A DNA stretch of 64,000 bases from Hericium rajendrae. Its lineage: Eukaryota > Basidiomycota > Agaricomycetes > Russulales > Hericiaceae. This document shows, in pieces, positions 32,361 through 43,544 of this stretch; the first letter of the stretch is position 1, and each line of letters starts with the position of its first letter. The notes under the pieces are model-generated. The model had not been told where the DNA came from and made no database searches. It worked only from the letters and a program-made list of their open reading frames with translations. Where the stretch lies: positions 124,001 through 188,000 of the forward strand of contig JAVRDV010000018.1 in the NCBI GenBank assembly GCA_033439255.1, written 5' to 3'. Made by a program: the position numbers and the translations under genes.

Positions 32361-33840
32361 CTAATGACGATCCAGCCAAGCCTGCGCCTCTGTGAGAGAG
32401 CGGAAGCGTCTATGACGGGGGTTTCCGTGCCCGCCGATGAGGTGTTCAACGTCATTCCAAGATCTAACGATGCCTCGGTGAGTTCCTCTGGCCACCGCGT
32501 ACCAGTAACGGCGCGGGGACACGCTGAGATGGGCATAGTCGTGACCCCCCGAAGCTTGGATCTCCTCTGACTTCTGTTGGTATATGGGTCACGCTGCTGA
32601 ATGATGTATGATAAGGGCAAAAACGTACCAAATCAAGGCCGGGGAGCCCAGAGGGGCCAGATGGCCCAGCCACCGTAATCGAAATAGTGATAGGACCATG
32701 TCTTTTCGCGGCGCGTGCATCGCAGGGCGATGTCGCTGTGTAGGGTGTAGAGGTGCCGACGGAAGAAGTTATGAATGAAGGTGTCGCAGCCCCATGGCGT
32801 TGGCCTTGACCGACCGCAGATGAAGTACCGATGCGGCTGGGGACGCCAAAGGTGCCAGTACTATGGACAGATGGCGAAGACTCTACGTGAGGTGCGGACT
32901 GCGGACAGCCCACTACTTGTGAAGACCGGTTAGAGATGTGGGTAGACGATGAAGGCCGTTGTAGTGAGGGGATAGCAGTGTCTGCGGTATTAGGGACGCT
33001 GTAGATAACAGAAGCGCCGCCAGAGACAGTGGTGGCAGGAGTACCGCCAGAGACAACAGGTGGATTGGCGATGTCGAGGCCTTCCATGAATTGCATGAGA
33101 TTGACGTCCATGGCAGCATCATGACGGGCTCGTTCAGCGGCACGCAGATCGGCTTCCTCGATCGAGCGTAGGTGATCCTGCCAGGCCTGCTCCGCGAGCT
33201 CGAACGTATCATACCGCTGAAATACCGCTCGCCTATAGCCCAGGACTAGCGGACCGCAGCGGTGCCTGCACATAGAGATGAGCACGAAAGATATAAGTTG
33301 GCGCATTATACCACTTACCAGCCCCGAAATACGCCGGTGCGCCGACCGTTAGTAACAAGATAAAACCGGGAGTCTTGCTCTTTTGCTGAAGAAGACTCAG
33401 TTTCAGGCATTATGTAGTCCAGCTCGGGAGGCGACTGCTGAAGTGGAGACCGTGCGTCCTGCTGGGGCGGCGTGGAGGCCAACGGCAAGGCGAAAGACGG
33501 TATCATTGAACTGACTGGAGGGATAATGGGTATATAGAGGTCGTCGTCGTCGTCGTCAGGCAGAGCATCCGTATTGTAAAACTCTGACGGGACCTCATCG
33601 TCGGCGTCGGAATCTAACCAGTATGGATAAGAGGTGCGACTTGAAGCGTATAGGCGACAGCGACTCACCGACGATCTCTATGGTCGGAAGAGGGGGATGG
33701 ACTCCTGGGGTGGCGCTCGATATACTTCCCGGGCTGCTGGGCACAATGCGCATCACTTCGTAGCGAGCCCCGGCGGCGTTGTCAGCCGCGGCCGTAAGAA
33801 AGGATGTGCGGCGTGCAGCCAGGGAAGTTTGCTGGGACAT
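32361..33840 (-). CDS. Protein with two RNase H1-type hybrid-binding (viroplasmin-like) domains
   Basis: Four exons on the minus strand: 33,840-33,669, 33,613-33,319, 33,265-32,629 and 32,573-32,361. The three introns (53-55 nt, GTGAGT/GTAAGT/GTACGT to TTAG/CAG) keep frame and give 438 residues. Residues about 58-120 are acidic and low complexity. The first domain spans exons 2 and 3: FYLVTNGRRTGVFRGW, then VLGYRRAVFQRYDTFELAEQAW. A Ser/Thr/Pro-rich linker of about 200 residues follows. A second copy ends the protein: YWYAVARGTHRGIVRSW, then a pattern closing FRSLTEAQAWLDRH before the stop. In RNase H1 this fold binds RNA/DNA hybrids; here no RNase H catalytic domain is present. The role is unknown. 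Positions 33,841-34,950 show nothing supported. Confidence 0.82.
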
Positions 33841-34958
33841 GGGGGTGCGGGAGGGAAGAGAGGAGACAAGGACGCTATGCGCATTCGCCGTCCTTATATG
33901 TAGAAGCGCAGGCGGCTTCGGCCATATCGGGCCTCAGAGTGATTGATGCCTTGCGGCATGATCATGAATTCTAGAAGGGGTTCATGCGTCTCATATCCTT
34001 CCTGCCATGATCTGCAGAAGCACGATCTGCGTAAGACGGAGCCATTAGACAGCGGGGACATTGCCACCATATTACATTAACCCAGCATCAAGGAATAAGA
34101 GAGGCTCAGACACACCTGCCAATGGCATAACGAACAAGATAGCGCCATGTCTCGGCCGCGCAAGTGCAGGACATTGACTGGTGAAGTAAGAAGTACTGCA
34201 TCGATCGGACAAAGAAGTTGAAATTGAGCAGGAAGCGGGTATTAGGATGAAGCCAGATGTAGAAATCTATTGATCACTGTGTAAACATCTCACTCCCACG
34301 CTACACGTAGAATACTTCCGACATTTGCACACATCGTGCATACGATCCATGATACAGCACCCAGGAACTTTAAAAGGAAGGGACGGAGTTGGACACCAAA
34401 GAAGAGATCACAACTGTTTGAGGGAACTAGCAACGTGATGAGGATATTGGGCAAGTATCGGGTGATGTCCGCTCATTTGCTTAGAAGGAAGTCCAAAGGA
34501 AGTCCATCCTTAGGAGACGACGATGCGATAATCTCGGAATAGAGAAGTCAGGATTTGCTCGTTCTAGTGAATAGGCATGAATTTCGACTTATGTGAAATA
34601 GATAATGATATCGGCGTGGCACAGCAGCAAGACAGTCGATGGCGGAGTAAAACCTAGTTTCCTTCAACAGATCAACGGACGAAGACGGTAGTTGATCTTC
34701 GTTCTCTACAGAATACTCGACTCGTCCGTCATTGTGTACGAGAGACGGTCACCAGTCTAGATCTTCGTGTACAAATAAACCCGACTGTATTCCCGTAATC
34801 GGAGATAAGACAGCGTTCCGACTCATCATTGTCTCGAGATCTATCTGTGGGAGTCAAGTAGCTATCGATGGAGCTCCTTGTACACGCAACAAACAACTAC
34901 ATATATTCATAGTACGAGAAACATTGCGGTCTTCGTTGACACCAAATGTTATCTTCGC

Positions 34959-34989
34959 CTGCAGCCGGGCTCTTTGCCCGGCGCTGCAG
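34959..34989. repeat. GC-rich stem-loop upstream of a TATA box
   Basis: CTGCAG-CCGGGC and GCCCGG-CG-CTGCAG pair around a TCTTT loop with a 2 nt bulge. It lies about 75 bp upstream of TATAAAA at 35,064. Function unknown. Confidence 0.6.
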
Positions 34990-35063
34990 ACCGAGCCTTA
35001 ACGTGTCACTCTCATGGCGTGACCAGCGTCAGCATGCAAACCTGTGTAACGGTTTGATAACGG

Positions 35064-35070
35064 TATAAAA
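35064..35070 (+). promoter_or_regulatory. Possible TATA box
   Basis: TATAAAA followed by a pyrimidine-rich stretch and CCAGTGAGTTTCC near 35,140, which could be a 5' splice site. I could not identify a convincing coding region downstream on the plus strand. Confidence 0.3.
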
Positions 35071-35394
35071 GCGCAAGGCAAGGCTACACCGACTCTCACC
35101 CTGCAGCCTGCTCGTGCCAGTCCTACTCAGAGACTCCAGTGAGTTTCCCTCATTTTTCTCTCGGCGCCTTCATCCGTCGGTACCTCCTGCGACCTGCATT
35201 TAAGGCGCGGCAGCCTGACAAGTAGGATGAGGCTGAAACTACCGCGCATAGTCATGATGAGCTTGAATCGCGTAGAGCCTACCTGACCTCATGCATACCC
35301 TCACCGTGACCGACCTCCAGTCACCCGGCACCGTGCATTCTTCCCTACTTATCGCGTTTCGTCACGATCCGCGACGGGGTTGGCCAGATTTCTA

Positions 35395-35870
35395 TCACGT
35401 CTCCGCCCGCCCGCCACTACACCGACCGCGGTCCTCCCGCCGTCTGCACAGTGCGGGAAGCTCGCGTTCACCACGAGTGATGTCCCCGGTCTTGCCCTCG
35501 GCGACAACCCTCAACAAAGGTTCTGAATCAGTGCTAACAGACGGAAATAAGATGCAACGGTTCAATAGGAAGCCGAAATTGGGAGGGAGAAGGGCGGGAA
35601 AGGAAGCGGGATAGATTCGTGTGGCACGTGTGCATGAGCTTGTCCCACGGAGGCCGCTGTGTTCAGGTTTTGTGAGATCTTCTCCAACAAAATCACTAGT
35701 GTACTCACTCACGCGTTCAGCCCAGGCGAAGGCGGCCACGTCGACGCAGTCTCCTTCCTCTCCGCATCCGGAACAGAATATCTCGTGTCAAGTCAAGCGG
35801 CGGCGAAGCCGCCCGCCTGCCTTCGCTGTTCCGCCGCCCCGAGGCAGTCATGACATCCTATTTCGCATGC
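35395..35870 (-). CDS. Possible small gene, unrecognised
   Basis: On the minus strand a coding-like stretch (RYSVPDAERKETASTWPP) ends at GTGAGTGAG near 35,725. It could be joined through a roughly 56 nt intron ending in AACACAG to a frame that closes at 35,395. The product has no recognisable domain and codon use is not decisive, so this may be chance. Confidence 0.2.
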
Positions 35871-36201
35871 CATAGGGAGGCCATCGCCCCGAGTGACGCA
35901 TTCTGCTTGGCCACACACAGGCGCAGGGACTGGTGTGCAGGTCGGGCGGGTAAATGAGGATACATAGAGTGAGGAGGTGAAATCGGTGTGTGGTCCATCT
36001 GACGTTAGTTGCGAGATCATGCATGGGCGTCAGATATATATACGTAACTTGGTAAGGTTATACATGGTGTTCTTTGCGATAAATTACTCCAGGTTCACCC
36101 CGATGCTCTGGCCTTTCACTTCGTCCCGGAACCTACGTAACGTCATCCGATCTGCAAGTCGAACACATTCAGCGTCATGGGAATACCACAGACAAGTCAA
36201 C

Positions 36202-37103
36202 TCACGCTTCGTCAGGCAAACGATACTTGAAAGCACCATCCTGGACAATGGGCCACCGCTTCCGCCTCCTGCGCTCTTCCTCCCTGCGCTCTTCCTCCAC
36301 CTCAAATTCAAACCGTAGCCAATGAGAACGACGGAAGGAAAGACCAACAGACATGTATTGCTTAGGAGTCCATCGTCCACCTCCCATTCGCTTGCAGATT
36401 TCAGAGGACACGCGCAATGGATATGTCTCATATCCGGGCAGGGTTTTTTCTAAAGACGCTGGGGTAGATGGTGGCTTGCGACAGGAAGGGTGCGTGTGGG
36501 GTCCAGTCGGGATGCTATCAGGTGCAGTTGAGTGTTACAAAGATAGGAAATAGCTTCGGAGTAGATGCACACCGATCCAGGCTAGAGAAACCCTCTACAA
36601 ATCGAACTTTGCGGAGCGGACTGTTCTGCCGGATATTCTCGTGAACCTTGTCCTCCTGGACTTGGCCCGGCGCCGCTTCATGGCCATCGTAGCCCTGAAC
36701 TGCGTCCTCTTCGCGGCTGGTCAAGCCATGTATCTGACTCCAGCAATCATCGCACACCCGGGCAAATATAAGCTGCGAAGTAGGAGAAGCAAAGCGACAG
36801 AGAGGGGTATTGCGCGGAGGGTGAATGAATGGAAGGTTAGTCGTGTCGAGAAGGGTGGTAGCACGACTTGTGCAAGCATCACAAAAGACTCCGCCGCACT
36901 TCCTACAGTGGTGCCGGCGGTTAAACAAAGAGAATCGCTGACTGCAAAGGAATCTCTGGCAACGAGAGACCCATGAGTCCGGCTGAGTGAACAGCATGAG
37001 TAGAATATTGGAATGTAATGGATTTGCATACCATCCAAAGGTCTACAGGCGTGGCGACAGCCAGGTGTTCATTGAAGCGGAGGGAACAATCTGCCGCTTT
37101 CAT
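36202..37103 (-). CDS. FYVE zinc-finger protein
   Basis: FYVE domains bind phosphatidylinositol 3-phosphate on endosomal and vacuolar membranes. Exons on the minus strand are 37,103-37,032, 36,982-36,573 and 36,514-36,202; both introns (GTATGC...CTCAG and GTGTGC...GATAG) keep frame, giving 264 residues. The ATG at 37,103 opens a short N-terminus (MKAADC) leading to HLAVATPVDLW. The zinc finger starts near residue 30: CQRFLC, FSLFNRRHHCRKCGGVFC with the RHHCRKCG signature, CTSRATTLL, and the final CDDCW pair. The C-terminus (GGGRWTPKQ, then a basic EERREEERRRR helix and YRLPDEA) is conserved in agaricomycete relatives as I know them. Codon structure and splice sites look intact. It lies downstream of a possible PH-like gene on the same strand. 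Confidence 0.85.
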
Positions 37104-37320
37104 GGAGCTAGCGTTGTACAGAAAAAGATCGGCTTCTAGTTTCTAAATCTGAGGGAAGGAATGGCGGCAGTGTGGTGTATCCAGGCCCTTCAGAGAGATG
37201 ATTTCTCTGACATAAAAGCTAGCGAGAACCTCCTGGAATCTGCAAGAAGACTATCGCTTCGGCATGCATTATGCGAAAGTCATGAGCATGTTCTTAGCAG
37301 ATCCGAGCATGAGAAGCAGA

Positions 37321-37672
37321 TCAGCGAAGACCATCTAGCAGGCTCACTCTTCCACGCTGGAATGGAGCGGAAGATGACCTGCGCCTTCTTCCCGGATAAG
37401 CTCCACGACCGTGGCAGGGATCTGCCCACTTGGGACCCGATATATTGGCGGTCAGAGCAATTGCAATCTTCCGTACCCATTCAGCGCTATCAAGGTGTCG
37501 CGTTGCTTGCAAGGACAGGAGATCCGTTGAGCCACATGAAGCAAGATCATCTGGCGGGCTACTGAGGACAAATTCATCTGTAAATGATATCATTAATGAC
37601 GGAAAGGTGTTACATACGGAATGGACAGGTACAACGAGCAGAGTCGTGGTCACGAGATCGTGACGTGTGGAT
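37321..37672 (-). CDS. Possible exons of a PH-domain-like protein
   Basis: On the minus strand, exon pieces 37,672-37,618 and 37,577-37,321 join in frame across a 40 nt intron (GTATGT...TTTACAG). The product contains ARCTCPFH, a Ser/Pro-rich turn, then LLSLQATRHLDSAEWVRKIA, which resembles the last strand and C-terminal helix of a PH domain (hydrophobic strand, then a Trp-containing helix). Upstream exons must exist, since the first piece opens after an acceptor-like AAAATGAG. I could not find them. Positions 37,700-38,360 hold nothing else clear. Confidence 0.35.
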
Positions 37673-38366
37673 CTCATTTTAGCGCGCAGATCCCTTTACT
37701 TACAAAGGTTATATGACGGTTCCACAGGCAATGCAGCTGAGCGACGAAATCTGCAGTGCTATGTAGGCACGCATCCAAAGTCTAGACCGGTGGCCGTGTC
37801 ATATTGCATAGAGTCTAAAGCTTGCACTATCACAAACCTCTCCTAAGTACCATGCTATTTTAAGAGGTTAGTACTGTCTCCTTCAAGGCGCTAGCGGTTG
37901 CACACCTCATGAGTACTTGAATTATCATGCCCGAACGATTGAGTTCTGACTAGTTCATTGCAACTTGATGATGAGTAGATGCGAGTCGGCGATCGAGATA
38001 CAACGCGGCATCTTGTCGGTTTGGCTGTCGGACCGACATCACAGCTCTGCATAAAGTTTCAGACACTCGGACGTCAGTGGAGACATACTCCGGAACAATA
38101 GGCGCAGCGGCCACTACCGTGACGTATGTACTGATTGAGAAAGCGTATAATAACAGATCAACAGTGCTCGTGTATCAAAATACTATCCGATTCAAGTTCA
38201 GAATGTCTTTCTACGTAACCCACCGTTACTATATACTATCACATACTATCAAGATACTACTGGCGAGGAAGGAGGCAAGTATACGAATATCCAGTATACC
38301 TGCAGTACACATGCGGCGGGGCCTCGGAGGAAATGTGATGCATGTGAACACGATGCTACTCCATAT

Positions 38367-38892
38367 TCAGGCTGCGACTACGATACGTTTTCCAGTGACT
38401 GGATCATCACGAAAAAGGGGGCTTATCGCGATGAAGTTCGCTGGATCCTCTAAGGCTGTAAATCAGCAGCCACATCATCTCATATACGCAGTTAAACTCA
38501 CCGCTTTCAAATTCAGATACATCCGCAGAGCTTCTGGCACTGGTCCCATCGAAGAAATCGGCTACACGGTTCCTTGTTCGTCTACGAGTCTACGAGAGTA
38601 ATTGATCAGCTCGTGGTACAACGGTACGAAGGGCAATTAGGAAGCGGCTGTCGACAATAGACAAGTTTGGGCTCACGTCGATCATACACTTGCGCTGACA
38701 ACGGTCGCACTCGTGCCTATGTAGTTCATCATTAGTCTGACAAGTGGTTGGGCATAAGTCAATACAGAACTATGGGGTGTGTTTCAGAGAACTAACGCTT
38801 GCTCCTACCGCTTGAACAATCTCCGTAACCCCTCCCAAACGGAGCGTTACCGTCAGCTCCCCGTTTTCGGTTTTTTCGCTGCTGATAGCCAT
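38367..38892 (-). CDS. Small spliced protein with a CxxC...C motif
   Basis: Four predicted exons on the minus strand (38,892-38,809, 38,709-38,677, 38,589-38,502, 38,455-38,367) join in frame through three introns with GTAGGA, GTGAGC and GTGAGT donors, giving 97 residues. The start MAISSEKTENGELTVTLRLG is followed by CDRCQRKC, a basic stretch TRRRTRNR, RVADFFDG and an acidic tail. The CDRC motif recalls Cys-cluster proteins common in Agaricomycetes, but the full Zn2Cys6 pattern is not there. Three frame-keeping introns argue that it is real. Function unknown. Confidence 0.45.
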
Positions 38893-39973
38893 AGCTGCAG
38901 TCGGAAAGAGTATTACGTGTCCCGACGAAAGACGGAGCCTTGTGAACGACCCTGCTCCGTGATTTTGAAATCAATACATGGAAAATGCGAAACTTCAAGG
39001 AATGCGCGTACTAGCCGGCGCCATAGATGACAGGGGTTAGGAAGAAGGGGCAAGGATTGGGCCCGGCAGGGTGCTTATACGGAACTCAGCACCCAGCAAG
39101 CTCCAGATCACCTTTTTTTTCTGAATTCTGCAAAAATATTCCTTTGTATAGCGAAGACGCCGATTGGTTTAATAGCTGTCGCATGGCACACCAAATCGAG
39201 GTGTGTTTCAAACCCACGTTCATACACGCGTGCCCGCGTGCCCGCGTGCCCCGTGAGCACATAGGTAAACGTGTCAGCAAATCGTAGCGGCGTCACCGGC
39301 GTGACAAGCGCCGTACCCCGACTCTATAGGCTTGTAAACCAGTCATTATCTGTTGCACTGCAGGTCATCTTCGTTACGGCAATCTGCATAAAATGCATCT
39401 GGCAGAATTTACTTGTGGACGACGCGAGCCTGGCGCACGATGGGGATAACTATTTCGGTCAGAACCAGCAGACGCATAGGCAGATCAGCACGTAACGAGC
39501 GCAACTGTCCAGTACATTGCCCGTCGTCACACTGCGGACAGTCTTCGAACACAGGGATGGCGCTTATGTGGTTTACCTCTTCCCGCCGACGAGAAGTTTT
39601 CAGCCGCTCCACCGGCGCTGACATTCAGTAGATCTGAAGATCATGGAAAGGCTGAATGTCGGTGAGAACGAGGTCACGCCGGGAGATGGCGCAGACGGAG
39701 ACTCATTTATCAGAAAGTGTTCTCTCTTCCATCGCCAACGACGGTGAAGTGCTGTAGAAAACCCCAATAGGGTCCGAGCTCGGCGGGGCGGTGACAGAAA
39801 ACGAATGCGATTCCTGCTGAGGCACGCTGCCACGCAGCAAACCAGTCGCCATAGGAGGTGACCGCCTTGCAGGGCGAGACGCCGTTGAACGCTATGGAAA
39901 GCCATCTAAGACATTCCTATGTTCGTTGTCAATGGCGACACTGGCATGCATAGCATCGAGATGAACAACCTTC

Positions 39974-40555
39974 CTATTGCACTCCAAGACCCAGGGGTTG
40001 CAATTTCGATAATTGGTAAGAAAATGTCTTCGGCTGCTTGAGGTCTTCCGTGAACTGCTCGATGAAGGTACGTGTCTTCTCGAGGAGCTCTGAGAGACTG
40101 ACACGTTCGGAATCCTCGGACCACGGGAGCATGGTGAAAGTGACCGCCTTATTCTGCTCCTTGAGCTCATCGTTGTCGCTGCCGGAGGAGGTGCTGCGGC
40201 GTTTTTCCCCAGGCTGACCGGCGACGGCAGCCGAGCCTCTCCAAGAATACTGAGCCTGCTTGGAGATCCGCTGCTTCCTTCCGCGGCGTTCCCTCGCTCG
40301 TGGGCATTGCCAAAAGCGACTCCCCTCGAGCATATCGAGATACACGCGTGGCATTTGGTTGAAAACCCGGATAGTATTCGACAGCTTCAAGGGCGAGATA
40401 TATGGTTTGGACCTTGGGAATATTGTGCCTGGGCGACGAGACGGAGATGTGGCATAACGGTGGCGGAAAAGCCTGAAAAATGTCAGAACAGGGTCGGATA
40501 CGCAGAACAAGGAGCTGCGCGAGACTCCGGCGACCGCTACCATCGATGGGAGCAA
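39974..40555 (-). CDS. Unrecognised protein-coding candidate
   Basis: A 193-codon minus-strand frame. The upstream part has TTTTTCAG near 40,485, so the true gene may be spliced and begin elsewhere. The latter half has credible composition: basic RARERRGRKQRISK, then Ser-rich, then an acidic helix SELLEKTRTFIEQF. No known domain is recognised. It could be the 3' part of the neighbouring gene at 40,640-41,429. Positions 38,893-39,900 upstream contain short frames only and nothing I can support. Confidence 0.35.
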   Translation of the reverse strand: MLPSMVAVAGVSRSSLFCVSDPVLTFFRLFRHRYATSPSRRPGTIFPRSKPYISPLKLSNTIRVFNQMPRVYLDMLEGSRFWQCPRARERRGRKQRISKQAQYSWRGSAAVAGQPGEKRRSTSSGSDNDELKEQNKAVTFTMLPWSEDSERVSLSELLEKTRTFIEQFTEDLKQPKTFSYQLSKLQPLGLGVQ

Positions 40556-40639
40556 ATTGGCAGAGCGAAGACCGGGTCTCTCTAGTCTCCGTTGCGACCT
40601 ACACAGAAGATAGTCGTTCTAGGGTCTCTCGAGAGCACG

Positions 40640-41429
40640 TCACAGGGGTGGCAGATCAAGAAACTCGTTCGTGGATACAAAGCCATTTTGACAAGAAAGC
40701 ACTTCAGATTTATATTTCATTGCGACGACAGGAACAAGGCTCACATAAACGAGCAGACAACGCGGTCCCCATTCGCCGAGGACTGCAAAGCAATGAAAAG
40801 CACATGATGGGCTAGGCGCATCCAGCAAGACACTGTCGTAAACACGGCAGCTCTCGTCCCGCGAGATATTCAGGACAAATTGACGGAGCAACCGGTAAAG
40901 TGAGCGGGCGACGTCACTGAGGTACGCATGTGGTGACGGAAATTTTCTAGTTTCGTCCATAATCAGTCATAGTACAGCCAGCTGACAGAATAACGCACTT
41001 CGATCTTGCCCAACCCCGGAGTTCGTTGTGTTCGACCTTTAAAGCGACCAACTTCAGGCGTCCCCAGCAACACTGCCGCATACGTCGTGCCGTACAAGGT
41101 GCCTCCTGCAAGGCTAATCGCCCCAGGGTTTCACCGAACACAGCATCGACGCAACGCTCTGCAGTCGACAACCCTTCTCCCGAACCAAGAGTAAGATGGG
41201 CGACAACAGTGATAAAAGCGGGGGAAGACAGTGTGTGTAAAGAGCGAACACAGTACGGAAAATAGGGACTCGTTCTAGCCCGTTCCGGCAGTTGCCGCTT
41301 GCTGAGTAACTTGCTCCATGACGCCTCAGCACGTGACCTTTGCGGTGGAGGACCTCCGAGTCTGAAACCACAAGTGATTAATGCTTCAAGAGCCCAGACG
41401 CCATTAATATCGTACGTGGAGGTCTTCAA
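40640..41429 (-). CDS. Unrecognised basidiomycete-type gene, probably spliced or decayed
   Basis: Coding-like blocks in order on the minus strand: VWALEALITCGFRLGGPP near 41,400; GTLYGTTYAAVLLGTPEVGR near 41,100, after an acceptor-like CTTGCAG; a block ending VRYSVSWLYYD near 40,975; and FPSPHAYLSDVARSLYRLL near 40,930, leading to VLLDAPSPS. These match in style a hypothetical protein family of Agaricomycetes, but I cannot name a function. Between the last two blocks there is a stop and a frame change with no room for a normal intron, so this copy may be damaged. Positions 41,430-41,965 hold nothing supported. Confidence 0.4.
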
Positions 41430-41965
41430 GGGAAATGGTCAGCACACCGGCACCCTTGTCAACATTTTGAATGTAATTACAGGCGGAGTCTCGTACGAAA
41501 TCGTCCATTCAATTCATGCTGAACTTCAACTCCGAATCCGAGCAAGGATTTCGCCGCCGCGGGCGGCACTTGAATTTGTCCCGGCGTGCATTCCTTCAAA
41601 GTTACACCGTCAAGTAAATGATATCATCAATGAGGCGATTCCGCATTACGTTGCAAACGGCTCTACCGTCTGCAACAATATATTCACCATGGGATATTAT
41701 GCAAAACCAAGCGAATAAGATGAATATAGGCGGGAGTACTGGGATATCAGAAAGTGCAAGTACAATAACAAGTAATGAGGACCTCGAGGGGTATGTCCAT
41801 GGCATCAGAAAATGAAAGCAGGAAAAAAATTAATTAAATGATATCATCAGATCGGAGCAGAAACATGTGCAGGAGGAAGGATGCATGTTTTGTTCAAGCA
41901 AACAAAAACGGAGACGCAAGTAGTTCCCGTAATCCTTGCCCTTTTGGTCCCTTTTTTTTTCGGAA

Positions 41966-43132
41966 TCAGGCCGTCATGAGCTGCCCGATGCACCCGGGGG
42001 GTGGCAACAATCCAGGGCCTGGAAGGCGCCCGCACCACTCGCGTGGGTGGTATGGGTGAGTCGGCCAGTCATTCTCGTACGAATTACGCTCCTCGGCTTC
42101 AGCATCGACACCGTTGCATGGAATCACTGGTGCAAGTGGAATTGAACAATGTTCAACGAGCGGCGTGAGGTCGAAGGTAAGAAGGGACAGGGGAATCCAG
42201 CGGGAGGGCGAAGGCGCGCGGCGAGAGCGCTTCGGGCGCGCCGTCGCAGGACGAGGGGCGGCTGCAATGGTGGACGTCTGCCCACACGTGTTCTGCGAAG
42301 AAAGGCCATTGTCGGCGCCTGTGGGTGAAGGGGATACATCCGCGATGGCCGTTGACTCCTTTTCAGTAGATGAACCGGACGTCCGACCTGCATGGTTGGG
42401 CCGCAGGACACATCGGCGCGTATGCCTGTTCAAGTTAGAGGAAACAGCGAAGCGGCGGCCGCAAGTTTCGCATACGTGTGCTACGGACATATTTCACAGT
42501 GAATTAGTGCTCAAACGGCGCGCATGGTCCATGCAAAGGTGTACTGACCTTTTTCTCCTGTATGGACTAAAAGATGCTGGATCGAAGAGCATGAGTATTG
42601 CAGAGTGGGATGGAGTCTGGAATGGATGTGTAAGTTAACGTACTTTGCGCAAAGTGCTGGGGCGGTCGAAACACTTGTGGCACATCCAACACCCATGTCG
42701 CTTTTCACGCGTACGGGGAGGTGGGGACAGAGGCAAAGCTGCGGGTGCTTCTGAGAAAGCTGAGGGATGAGAGAGCCCTGTTTGGGATGTCACGCTGTTC
42801 GAAGCGATAGAAAACATGGACAGGGAAGCGCAGGTGGACGTAGACGCAAACGCAGATGCGTAAGACTGGGGCGCCGGATGTGGGGACATAAATCCAGGGA
42901 GGGTATCGAAATGAGCCTGCGGCGTGAAAGATTGCGGCGTGGAGAGTGGAGCAGATGACGAGCTAGGGAGGGCTGAGACGTGCGGAAAGAATTCGTGATC
43001 GAACGCCTGGGGTGATCGTACGAGGAAGCTGGCGCGGTCGAAGAAACATAAGTTGTCAGATCCAGCGGGAGATGCGAAGGATGAAAATTTCGGGCTTTGG
43101 TAGAGAGAGAAAGGGGAGGACTGGGAGGCCAT
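41966..43132 (-). CDS. C2H2 zinc-finger protein, probable transcription factor
   Basis: Minus-strand exons 43,132-42,644, 42,576-42,549 and 42,480-41,966 join in frame (GTACGT...CCAG and GTCAGT...GTAG introns) to give 343 residues. The 28 nt middle exon lies inside the finger pair. The first 150 residues are Ser/Pro/Phe-rich and look disordered, as in activation regions. Two adjacent C2H2 fingers follow: CWMCHKCFDRPSTLRKH with HLLVHTGEK as the linker, then CETCGRRFAVSSNLNRH ending HTRRC. The second finger ends in His-x3-Cys instead of His-x3-His, a known C2HC variant. The C-terminus has basic and Pro-rich parts (RPKRSRRAPSPSRW) that could be a nuclear localisation signal. DNA binding is inferred from the fingers. 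Targets are unknown. Confidence 0.85.
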
Positions 43133-43544
43133 GATGCGGACGTTAGTGATTCCCTAGAATATATACCTGCAGAAGGAACTGGACAGAAATGATCCCCGAT
43201 TGATCTCTGCAGATCACTCTATCCGATAAATCGGCGTGGGTCGGCGCCTGATAGCTTGGCTCCTTCGCGCAACCCTCGCGGCATGTGGTCCATACGACGT
43301 CGACGTTCTCACGCCCGCATGTTGTCGATACACTCATTTCAATATGTCTAATGCACCCCACCATGTACATTGCCGTGTTCTATAAGCAATGCAGAGTTCT
43401 CGCTGTTCTGATAGCTAGTCATTTGTGAGTTTTGGACTCGTATCGATACGATCAAGTGGAGTACCGGAGCCAGGTCGAAAGTGTTCTTGCCCAGCATACG
43501 ATATTCAAGGAAGTCCAGGACAAACTAATAAAACTCTAAGACGG
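43133..43544. other. Intergenic spacer
   Basis: Between the C2H2 gene start and the end of the nuclease gene. It holds the upstream region of the former and the downstream region of the latter, and I see no further feature. Confidence 0.5.

Noticed and set aside
37161-37565. Plus-strand frame of 134 codons
   Set aside because: It is opposite the PH-like minus-strand exons and lacks any recognisable feature.
38077-38601. Plus-strand frame of 174 codons
   Set aside because: It lies opposite the spliced minus-strand gene at 38,367-38,892, whose introns keep frame. The plus frame has no domain.
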